Assembly (NCBI GenBank): GCA_945980015.1
Contig: CAMFQI010000098.1
Coordinates: forward strand, 1-5,615
Source of the DNA: an uncultured Eubacterium sp.
Lineage (GTDB): Bacteria; Bacillota; Clostridia; Oscillospirales; Acutalibacteraceae
Length of the DNA stretch: 5,615 nucleotides
Reading direction: 5' to 3'
The first letter of the stretch is position 1; each line of letters starts with the position of its first letter. Shown piece after piece: positions 1-5,614 of the stretch. The notes under the pieces are model-generated. The model ran no database searches, was not told the origin of the DNA, and saw nothing but the letters and a program-made list of their open reading frames with translations. A program made the position numbers and the translations under genes.

Positions 1-42
1 TCCTCTACGTCTCGTGGGCTCGGAGATGTGTATAAGAGACAG
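1..42 (+). other. Illumina Nextera adapter (i7 index plus Read 2 transposase adapter), not genomic
   Basis: Bases 9-42 match the 34-nt Nextera Read 2 transposase adapter, which starts GTCTCGTGGGCTCGG and ends with the 19-bp Tn5 mosaic end (24-42, ending TATAAGAGACAG). The eight bases before it, TCCTCTAC, are the adapter-strand form of a Nextera i7 index (N712, recalled from memory). An index followed directly by the transposase adapter cannot be natural chromosome; it is untrimmed library sequence at a contig end. Genomic sequence starts at base 43. Any reading frame extended leftwards from CDS 1 through this stretch is artefactual. Confidence 0.97.
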
Positions 43-44
43 AA

Positions 45-64
45 TGTATATTGATTAATATACA
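45..64. promoter_or_regulatory. Perfect AT-rich inverted repeat, candidate operator upstream of the sugar operon
   Basis: The arm TGTATATT (45-52) is followed by the spacer GATT (53-56) and the exact reverse complement AATATACA (57-64). The 8-bp arms are flawless and the symmetry stops at the next base on each side. The site lies 7 nt upstream of the GGAG ribosome binding site of the first gene. TATATT at 47-52 could be a -10 box inside it, which would suit repressor occlusion, but the matching -35 would fall in adapter sequence and is lost. The size and shape resemble dimeric repressor sites of the GntR/YtrA or TetR kind; the regulator is not in the window. It also argues that the TTG at 51, inside the repeat, is not a start codon. 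Confidence 0.5.
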
Positions 65-83
65 AGTAAACGGAGTAATGACT

Positions 84-536
84 ATGTTCAGAGATTCAAA
101 CAAGGCGCAAACGGATATGAGCTATGCTCAGGCATGCTTAATATTCGCAAAGCGTTTGGGATTAGTTGAGGACGACAGTCTTGACGCTGTTAAGCAAAGA
201 TGTCGTGCAGAAAACGAAAAAAGAGCTCAAATGCTCAAGGAGGACGCCGTTTTTTACGGGCTTACGAATTTTACGTTCAGGGAATATCTTGAATGGGAAA
301 TATCAAAAATCAAGCTTGATTTTGTTAGCGAGAGTGAGCAGGTAAAAAAGTCCTACAGCTTCAGGGAAATATCAAAAAAGGAAGTTAAAGCGTATTACAA
401 AAACAACAGGGATTTGTTTACCCGATATAACGGCGACCGTTTCCCTTTCAGAGACCTAAAGCAAATCATCAAAAAGCGAATTAGGGAGGAGGAATTTGAG
501 AATGAAATCAAAAACATACTTCGTCAGCTCGATTAA
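84..536 (+). CDS. Small helical SurA-N/PpiC-like protein, probable partner/folding subunit of the beta-helix enzyme
   Basis: From ATG 84 the protein has 150 residues, is rich in Lys, Glu and Arg and predicted mostly helical, with no signal peptide or membrane segment. The pattern resembles the N- and C-terminal helices of SurA/PpiC-type isomerases: an early 'AKRLGLVEDDS' helix, then 'NFTFREYLEWEISKIKLD', then 'EVKAYYKNNRDLFTR', and a final helix ending KNILRQLD. The parvulin catalytic domain that would lie between such helices is absent, so isomerase activity is unlikely. GGAG (72-75) is 8 nt from ATG 84 but only 2 nt from ATG 78, favouring 84; TTG 51 lies inside a palindrome. The frame stays open leftwards into adapter, so a longer truncated gene cannot be excluded. 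The gene overlaps the next by 35 nt, implying coupled translation. Two-component GH136 lacto-N-biosidases have an adjacent helical subunit needed for folding (family knowledge, from memory); assigning that role here is inference. Confidence 0.72.
   Translation: MFRDSNKAQTDMSYAQACLIFAKRLGLVEDDSLDAVKQRCRAENEKRAQMLKEDAVFYGLTNFTFREYLEWEISKIKLDFVSESEQVKKSYSFREISKKEVKAYYKNNRDLFTRYNGDRFPFRDLKQIIKKRIREEEFENEIKNILRQLD
483..492 (+). promoter_or_regulatory. Ribosome binding site of the beta-helix gene, inside the upstream gene
   Basis: AGGGAGGAGG (483-492) contains a full AGGAGG core at 487-492, 9 nt before ATG 502 and only 3 nt before the TTG at 496, so it decides for ATG 502. It lies within the coding region of the preceding gene, where it encodes part of an Arg-Glu-Glu-Glu run. 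Ribosomes finishing the upstream gene pass over it, which fits a fixed output ratio of the two proteins. Confidence 0.85.
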
Positions 537-1794
537 CGGAAGCGACAGTAATGACGGATTATCCCCCGATACAGCCTTTGAGACACTCGGAAAAATAAAC
601 GAGATTAAGCTGGTGCCCGGAGACAAGGTTTTGCTTGAGAAAGATTCGGTTTTTTCAAATCAATATCTTCATATAAAAAACTGCGGAAAATTCGGCGAGG
701 ACATAATAGAAATAACCTCATACGGCGACGGCGAAAATATGCCGAGAATAGACGCTGACTCAAACGGCGTTTGGTATCAGGACTACGGTCAGCCTCTTGA
801 TTATAAAGGTCACGTATACAAGGGAGATGTTTCATCGGCTATACTGCTTTATGATACCGAAAATATCTACATACACGATATTGAAATCACAAATTACGAG
901 CAGTACACTACGCCTGAGGCTTACAGCGCACCTCACAAAATGGACAAAACAGGCGTTGCGGTTGTTGCACAAAATGCCGGCACGCTTCATTCCATAACAC
1001 TCGGAAGGCTTTATATTCACGATGTAAACGGTAATGTATACAACAAGCATATGAACAACGGCGGTATTTATATGACTGCTTTCAAGCCTGAAAATGAAGC
1101 CGAAACGGGCGTTGCAAGATATGACGGCGTTACGGTTAAGGACTGTCATATTGAAAACGTCAGCCGTTGGGGTATTGCTGTAGGATACACCTACAATCAC
1201 GGCAAATTTACAACAAAGGCGCTTGACGAGGAAACGTTTTTGAAATACGGAAACGAAAATATTTCGATTGTAAATAATTTTGTTAAAAACGTAGGCGGTG
1301 ATGCAATTACGCCGATGTACGCATTAAGACCGCTTACCGAGCACAACGTTTCTATTTCCTGCGCTTTGGAGATGAACGACAGGATTTATGCTTATCCCGA
1401 AAAGCGAATGGGCAAGGTTGCGGCGGCGATATGGCCTTGGAAATGCAAGGACGCTGTTTTCAGATTTAACGAAGCGTATGATACAAGACTTAATCAGGAT
1501 GGCATGGCTTACGATTCGGATTCAGGCGACGGCACGGTATACGAGTACAATTACAGCAGGCTAAACGAGGGCGGCTGCATTATGTTCTGTATGCAGGAGG
1601 CTATTCACAACACGTTTAGAAACAACGTAAGCTACGACGATTTGGGCGGATTGATAAGTCCTGTTAAGAATCCCGACGCTTTGGTTACAAACAACAAATT
1701 CTACAAGCGCCAGAGTGTTCCGCTATTGAGAAAGAAAATGAAAAGCGGTAAGATAAAGCTTGAAAACAACGAAATTATTATCATAGAGGAGTAA
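502..1794 (+). CDS. Right-handed beta-helix glycosidase, probable GH136-type lacto-N-biosidase catalytic subunit
   Basis: The protein has 430 residues and enters the beta-helix cap almost at once ('YFVSSINGSDSNDGLSPDTAF', about residues 6-26), with no signal peptide, so it is probably cytoplasmic. Repeated short strands with Asn/Asp/Gly turns follow to about residue 400 (for example 'NIYIHDIEI', 'RLYIHDV', 'VTVKDCHIENV', 'ISIVNNFVKNVGGDAI'), typical of pectate-lyase-like helices. A DGMAYDSD motif puts Asp333 and Asp340 seven residues apart; the catalytic aspartates of the GH136 lacto-N-biosidase LnbX are also seven apart (411 and 418, from memory). GH136 enzymes release lacto-N-biose from lacto-N-tetraose, exactly the disaccharide used by the GH112 enzyme encoded 7 nt downstream, and some have a separate helical subunit gene upstream, as here. 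The beta-helix fold is clear. The GH136 call rests on motif spacing plus context; another beta-helix glycosidase or lyase is the alternative. Confidence 0.85.
   Translation: MKSKTYFVSSINGSDSNDGLSPDTAFETLGKINEIKLVPGDKVLLEKDSVFSNQYLHIKNCGKFGEDIIEITSYGDGENMPRIDADSNGVWYQDYGQPLDYKGHVYKGDVSSAILLYDTENIYIHDIEITNYEQYTTPEAYSAPHKMDKTGVAVVAQNAGTLHSITLGRLYIHDVNGNVYNKHMNNGGIYMTAFKPENEAETGVARYDGVTVKDCHIENVSRWGIAVGYTYNHGKFTTKALDEETFLKYGNENISIVNNFVKNVGGDAITPMYALRPLTEHNVSISCALEMNDRIYAYPEKRMGKVAAAIWPWKCKDAVFRFNEAYDTRLNQDGMAYDSDSGDGTVYEYNYSRLNEGGCIMFCMQEAIHNTFRNNVSYDDLGGLISPVKNPDALVTNNKFYKRQSVPLLRKKMKSGKIKLENNEIIIIEE
1785..1791 (+). promoter_or_regulatory. Ribosome binding site of the GH112 gene
   Basis: AGAGGAG, with AGGAG at 1787-1791, lies 10 nt before ATG 1802. 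It runs into the stop codon of the preceding gene (1792-1794), so the genes are separated by 7 nt and are almost certainly co-transcribed. Confidence 0.75.
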
Positions 1795-1801
1795 ACGATA
1801 A

Positions 1802-3994
1802 ATGGAAAACACAAAAGGCAGAGTTACAATTCCGACAGATACAGACGTCGTTAAGGAAACGCTTGACATAATGAAGGAATGGGGCGCAGACGCAATTCGT
1901 GACTGCGACGGTACGGAATTTCCACAGGAATTAAAGGACACGGGTGCAAAGGTTTATGCAACCTACTACACAACACGTAAGGACAACGAGTGGGCAAAGG
2001 CAAATCCGGATGAAATTCAGCAGATGTACATTATGACGTCTTTCCATACGGCAGTTGACGACACGCTTGAAATTCACCTTATGGATCACCTTTATCCCGA
2101 TATGCTAAAGGTCAACAATCGTGACGACATCTCAAGATGGTGGGAGGTAATTGACCGTACAACAGGCGAGGTTGTGCCTTACGGCGAATGGGAATACAAC
2201 GAAGACAGCGGAAACGTTGTTATCTCGCCTGCCAAAAAATTTCATGAATACACAGTAAGCTTTCTTGCTTACATTATGTGGGATCCGGTTCATATGTACA
2301 ACTCGGTTGTTAACGAGTGGAAGGACGTTGAGCCGCAGATAACCTTTGATGTTCGTCAGCCTAAAACAAGAGCACATTCCATGGAGCGTCTTCGTCGTTT
2401 TCTTGAAACGCACGAATACGTGGACGTTGTTCGTTTTACTACCTTCTTCCATCAGTTCACACTCATTTTTGATGAGCTTGCAAGAGAAAAGTGGGTTGAT
2501 TGGTTCGGATATTCAGCGTCGGTTAGTCCGTACATTCTTGAGCAATTTGAAAAAGAGGTTGGATATAAATTCAGACCTGAGTTCATCATTGACCAAGGAT
2601 ATATGAACAATATGTACAGAATTCCCACAAAGGAATTTAGAGACTTCCAGAACTTCCAAAGGCGTGAGGTTGCGGCGCTTGCAAAGGAAATGGTTGACAT
2701 CGTTCACGAATACGGCAAGGAAGCAATGATGTTTATGGGCGACCATCATATCGGCACTGAGCCGTTTATGGAGGAATTTGCTTCAATCGGTCTTGACGCA
2801 GTTGTAGGAAGCGTAGGCAACGGCGCAACGCTGAGACTTTTCAGTGATATCAAGAACGTTAAGTACACCGAGGGCAGATTTTTGCCGTACTTCTTCCCCG
2901 ACACCTTCTACGAGGGCGGCGACCCGATTAAAGAAGCAAAGGTTAACTGGGTAACGGCAAGACGTGCAATTTTGAGAAGTCCGATTCAGCGTATCGGCTA
3001 CGGCGGTTATCTCAAGCTTGCTTTACAATTCCCCGACTTTGTTGAATACATAAAGGACGTTTGTAACGAATTCCGTACTCTTTACGACAACATACAGGGC
3101 GTTACGCCGTACTGTGTTAAGAGAGTTGCAGTTCTTAACTGTTGGGGCAAAATGAGGTCTTGGGCAAATCATATGGTGCATCACGGACTTTATTACAGAC
3201 AAAACTATTCATACTTCGGCATCATCGAAGCACTCAGCGGTGCGCCGTTTGACGTTTCGTTCATCAGCTTTGACGATATACGTAATAACAGTGATATACT
3301 TAAGGATATCGACGTTATCATCAATGTCGGCGACGCTGATACTGCACAGTCGGGCGGTGAAAACTGGTGTGACGAAAAAATCGTTACCGCAATAAAGGAC
3401 TTTGTTTACAACGGCGGCGGATTTATCGGAGTCGGCGAGCCGGGTGCACATCAGTGGCAGGGCAAATTCTTCCAGCTTGACGATATTTTAGGCGTTGAGC
3501 GTGAAAACGGATATTCACTCAATACAAGAAGATACAATACCGAGGCTAATCCAAATCACTTCATATTGGAGGATGTTGAGGGCGATGTTGACTTCGGCGA
3601 GGGCAAGAAGAACATTGTTGCGCTTGACGGTACGCAGGTTCTTATTCAAAATGCAACAGAGCTTCCGTTCCAGGTAAGACACGCTGAGGAAGTACAAATG
3701 GCAGTTAGGGAGTTCGGAAACGGCAGAGGCGTTTATATCAGCGGACTTCCGTACAGCTTTGAGAACAGCCGTATACTCTACCGTGCGGTTCTTTGGTCGG
3801 CAAGTGCCGAAAACGAGCTTAAGCGTTGGTTCTCTACTAACTTTAATGTTGAGGTTCACGCTTATGTTAAAAACGGTAAATACTGCGTTGTAAACAACAC
3901 CTACGAGCCGCAGGATACTACAGTTTACATTGGCGACGGTACAAGCTTTGATTTGCATTTGGATGCAAACGAAATTAAATGGTATCAGATATAA
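1802..3994 (+). CDS. gnpA: 1,3-beta-galactosyl-N-acetylhexosamine phosphorylase (GH112)
   Basis: This cytosolic enzyme (also called LnpA or GLNBP) cleaves Gal-beta-1,3-GlcNAc or Gal-beta-1,3-GalNAc with inorganic phosphate, giving galactose 1-phosphate and free N-acetylhexosamine. The family signature is clear near the N-terminus: GRVTIPTDTD (6-15), 'EWGADAIRDCDGTEFP' (26-41), then WWEVIDRTTGEVVPYGEW (113-130). The general acid expected from the Bifidobacterium longum enzyme (Asp313, from memory) corresponds to Asp314 in GDHHIGTEPF (313-322). By analogy the order is a TIM-barrel catalytic domain (to about 435), a Rossmann-like central domain (about 440-665; 'VAVLNCWGKMRSW', 'DVIINVGDAD', 'NGGGFIGVGEPGAHQWQG') and a small C-terminal beta domain (about 670-730). 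At 730 residues it is full length, with no frameshift. It is the last gene before a strong terminator. Some GH112 members act on galactosyl-1,4-rhamnose; pairing with a probable lacto-N-biosidase favours lacto-N-biose, but acceptor preference is not proven. Confidence 0.95.
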   Translation: MENTKGRVTIPTDTDVVKETLDIMKEWGADAIRDCDGTEFPQELKDTGAKVYATYYTTRKDNEWAKANPDEIQQMYIMTSFHTAVDDTLEIHLMDHLYPDMLKVNNRDDISRWWEVIDRTTGEVVPYGEWEYNEDSGNVVISPAKKFHEYTVSFLAYIMWDPVHMYNSVVNEWKDVEPQITFDVRQPKTRAHSMERLRRFLETHEYVDVVRFTTFFHQFTLIFDELAREKWVDWFGYSASVSPYILEQFEKEVGYKFRPEFIIDQGYMNNMYRIPTKEFRDFQNFQRREVAALAKEMVDIVHEYGKEAMMFMGDHHIGTEPFMEEFASIGLDAVVGSVGNGATLRLFSDIKNVKYTEGRFLPYFFPDTFYEGGDPIKEAKVNWVTARRAILRSPIQRIGYGGYLKLALQFPDFVEYIKDVCNEFRTLYDNIQGVTPYCVKRVAVLNCWGKMRSWANHMVHHGLYYRQNYSYFGIIEALSGAPFDVSFISFDDIRNNSDILKDIDVIINVGDADTAQSGGENWCDEKIVTAIKDFVYNGGGFIGVGEPGAHQWQGKFFQLDDILGVERENGYSLNTRRYNTEANPNHFILEDVEGDVDFGEGKKNIVALDGTQVLIQNATELPFQVRHAEEVQMAVREFGNGRGVYISGLPYSFENSRILYRAVLWSASAENELKRWFSTNFNVEVHAYVKNGKYCVVNNTYEPQDTTVYIGDGTSFDLHLDANEIKWYQI

Positions 3995-3995
3995 C

Positions 3996-4037
3996 AAAAA
4001 GGCTCTCCTTGATTTTGTAGTCAAGGAGAGCCTTTTT
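3996..4037 (+). terminator. Rho-independent terminator, probably bidirectional
   Basis: A perfect 17-bp stem is formed by 3996-4012 (five A, then GGCTCTCCTTGA) and 4021-4037 (TCAAGGAGAGCC, then five T), around an 8-nt loop. It starts 1 nt after the GH112 stop codon. The T run serves the + strand operon. The A run on the left reads as a T run on the - strand, so it can also stop the convergent carboxypeptidase transcript, about 165 nt beyond that gene's stop. Confidence 0.93.
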
Positions 4038-4138
4038 GAGTGAAGAGTTAAAAGTGAAGAGTGAAGAGAAGTGGTTTGGGAATTATAATATAATCAATCA
4101 AACCGATTCTCTTATCTATTCTCACTTATCTTTTCTCT
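4038..4138. repeat. Heptad-repeat arrays arranged as a long imperfect inverted repeat (MITE-like or hairpin element)
   Basis: The left side has a 7-nt period: GTGAAGA (4040-4046), GTTAAAA (4047-4053), GTGAAGA (4054-4060), GTGAAGA (4061-4067). The - strand of the right side has the same period: GAGAAAA, GATAAGT, GAGAATA, GATAAGA (reading from 4137 down to 4110). The arms 4039-4078 and 4099-4138 pair without gaps at 29 of 40 positions plus one wobble, closed by a perfect inner GGTTTG/CAAACC stem around a 20-nt AT-rich centre. It sits in the gap between convergent genes. No transposase or clear target-site duplication is visible, so mobility is not shown. Confidence 0.6.
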
Positions 4139-4203
4139 GCGAGCGGAGCGAGTATTTGAATCCCTCCACCGCAAGCGGTCTTCCGTCTCGCCTGCCGGTT
4201 CGG
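4139..4203. other. G+C-richer intergenic tail with small direct and inverted repeats
   Basis: This non-coding stretch differs in composition from the AT-rich repeat beside it. It contains two GCGAG copies (4139-4143, 4148-4152) and a small perfect inverted repeat, ACCGC-AA-GCGGT (4168-4179). Bases 4150-4166 resemble a tRNA T-arm (TTTGAAT loop, then CCCTC), but only three of five stem pairs form and no tRNA body precedes it. It lies just past the carboxypeptidase stop and would be the 3' end of that transcript. It may be part of the same dispersed element as the heptad repeat. Confidence 0.3.
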
Positions 4204-5580
4204 TTATTTTTTCGGCGGTGCAAGATAATCGTCTTCGCCGTAGAGCTCACGATCAAGCTCCTCTTGGTGTCTTCGTCTTGCTTCAATTCTCCGCCTATCG
4301 TTATATAGTCGTTTAACAAAAATTACAACATAAATAACGGCGCAGATTAAAAGCAGAAGTAATACGGCTATTACTATTTTGTTTGAAAAGAATTTTTTGA
4401 GTGCATTGATGATTTTCAAAAAGGTTGAAAGCTCAACCGTTTTTGCGGCAACAAGGTCAACGGTTGCAATGGTTTTGTCGGCATATATTATATCTGCCTT
4501 ACAGATAACGTCGTCCTTCATAACAGGAGCGTCAAGTGATTCAGGCGGGTCTACAGCTTTAATCATAACGCCTGACGGATCAAGTGATGCGGGAACGAGT
4601 GTTGAAACATCATCCTTTATTACGAGCTGAACGGTATCGGCATCCTTTCCGTTATTAACAGGAACTTCGTATGCAATATCATTTTTACGAACAACGGTTT
4701 CATATTTAAGACTGTTAAACGCCCAATCAAAAAGCGTTGCGGCGTCAATAAAGGAGCATTTTGTTTTGTATCCGTTTATCATTTCAACAGGGCTGTCAAG
4801 CACAACTGCGAGATAATTATAGCCTCCCTTTGATGCCTTGACTATTACACAATAGCCTGCTTGCTGGGTTGAGCCTGTTTTTATACCCTTTGCATAAGGA
4901 TAGTAGTACGAAAGATATCCGCTTTGAAGCATAAGGTTTGTGTGATAAAAATTCGTGCCGTTATATTCGTATTGAACTGTTGTTGAAATTTTTTCAAACA
5001 CTTCGTTTTCGAGTGCTTTGAGCGTAATCTTCGTCATATCGGACGCAGTTGTATAATGGTTTTCATCGTGAAGACCGTCAGGATTTACAAAATGCGTATT
5101 CTCACAACCGACAGAAGCCGCCCAGTCGTTCATCTCCTGAACAAACGCCTCAACAGAGCCGCTTACGGCTTCTGCGAGAACCTGACAGGCATCGCAGGCA
5201 GAATGTACCATAGTCAGATACAAAAGCTGTTCAATAGTAATCGTGTCGCCGATTTCAAGACCTGCAACCTGCGCTCCCGTTCCATAAAGGCTTTCGATAG
5301 CGTTTCTTGAAACAGTCACCTCTCTTGACAAATCGGGTTCTTTTTCGATAGTCACAATAGCGGTTACGATTTTCGTAAGAGACGCAGGATACTTGAGCAT
5401 ATCCTGATTTTTTTGGGCAACGACAGGATATGAATCATCGTCTAAATTTACGAGCATATAAGCGTCGGAATATATTGTTTCATTTGGCTCGTACACAGCC
5501 GCATTTCCCGTAAGCGAAAATGAAAATAATGTTATGATAAATATATTAAAGCTTAAGAAAGCTGAAAACAGTTTTTTCAC
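4204..5580 (-). CDS. D-alanyl-D-alanine carboxypeptidase, peptidase S11 (DacF/PBP5-like), membrane anchored
   Basis: This low-molecular-weight penicillin-binding protein removes the terminal D-Ala from peptidoglycan pentapeptide stems outside the membrane. The 458 residues show a signal peptide (1-28, ending TGNAA), the acylation motif S67-L-T-K70 in 'YPASLTKIVTA', and K234-T-G236 in GIKTGSTQQAGYC. The second motif, usually SxN, reads S127-A-C129. Beta-rich C-terminal domain at about 290-385. Instead of the usual amphipathic tail there is a true transmembrane helix (about 401-423, IVIAVLLLLLICAVIYVVIF) and a 35-residue charged tail rich in Arg and Glu, presumably cytoplasmic. The start is GTG at 5580, 8 nt after GAGGTG. 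The gene is complete and converges on the sugar operon, with which it shares no evident function. It is a routine wall-maturation gene in Clostridia; the S11 assignment is firm. Confidence 0.95.
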   Translation of the reverse strand: MKKLFSAFLSFNIFIITLFSFSLTGNAAVYEPNETIYSDAYMLVNLDDDSYPVVAQKNQDMLKYPASLTKIVTAIVTIEKEPDLSREVTVSRNAIESLYGTGAQVAGLEIGDTITIEQLLYLTMVHSACDACQVLAEAVSGSVEAFVQEMNDWAASVGCENTHFVNPDGLHDENHYTTASDMTKITLKALENEVFEKISTTVQYEYNGTNFYHTNLMLQSGYLSYYYPYAKGIKTGSTQQAGYCVIVKASKGGYNYLAVVLDSPVEMINGYKTKCSFIDAATLFDWAFNSLKYETVVRKNDIAYEVPVNNGKDADTVQLVIKDDVSTLVPASLDPSGVMIKAVDPPESLDAPVMKDDVICKADIIYADKTIATVDLVAAKTVELSTFLKIINALKKFFSNKIVIAVLLLLLICAVIYVVIFVKRLYNDRRRIEARRRHQEELDRELYGEDDYLAPPKK

Positions 5581-5588
5581 AGACTTGA

Positions 5589-5594
5589 CACCTC
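5589..5594 (-). promoter_or_regulatory. Ribosome binding site supporting the GTG start of the carboxypeptidase
   Basis: On the - strand GAGGTG (5594 down to 5589) lies 8 nt upstream of the GTG at 5580. It matches the anti-Shine-Dalgarno complement, and the encoded protein begins with a typical MKKLF signal-peptide N-terminus, so GTG rather than a later ATG is the start. Confidence 0.8.
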
Positions 5595-5603
5595 AGCAAA
5601 TAA

Positions 5604-5614
5604 ATTATATTATA
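5604..5614 (-). promoter_or_regulatory. Possible -10 box(es) of the carboxypeptidase promoter
   Basis: On the - strand two overlapping TATAAT hexamers are present (5614-5609 and 5609-5604), 24-29 nt upstream of the GTG start. The -35 region would be outside the window, so this rests on the -10 match alone in an AT-rich stretch. Confidence 0.35.

Noticed and set aside
24..42. Tn5 mosaic end, suggesting a natural transposon boundary
   Set aside because: It is preceded by the Nextera Read 2 adapter and an i7 index, so it comes from library preparation.
51..83. TTG at 51 or ATG at 78 as start of the first gene
   Set aside because: TTG 51 is inside a perfect palindrome and has no ribosome binding site. 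ATG 78 is only 2 nt from GGAG; ATG 84 is 8 nt from it.
496..501. TTG at 496 as start of the beta-helix gene
   Set aside because: The AGGAGG core lies 3 nt from it but 9 nt from ATG 502, which is the better codon and spacing.
832..1200. 122-codon open frame on the - strand opposite the beta-helix gene
   Set aside because: It is a shadow of the strongly coding + strand, without a convincing ribosome binding site or family resemblance.
3515..4024. 169-codon open frame on the - strand opposite the GH112 gene
   Set aside because: It is antisense to conserved GH112 coding sequence, runs through the terminator, and shows no recognisable protein family.
4038..4138. CRISPR array
   Set aside because: The repeat unit is only 7 nt, without spacers, and the arms are inverted rather than direct repeats with unique spacers.
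4150..4180. tRNA gene or intact attachment site
   Set aside because: Only a weak T-arm-like fragment exists. No acceptor, D or anticodon arms are found upstream, and no integrase is present.
4036..4308. 90-codon open frame on the + strand across the heptad repeat
   Set aside because: It begins in the terminator T run, reads low-complexity repeat, and ends antisense to the carboxypeptidase.
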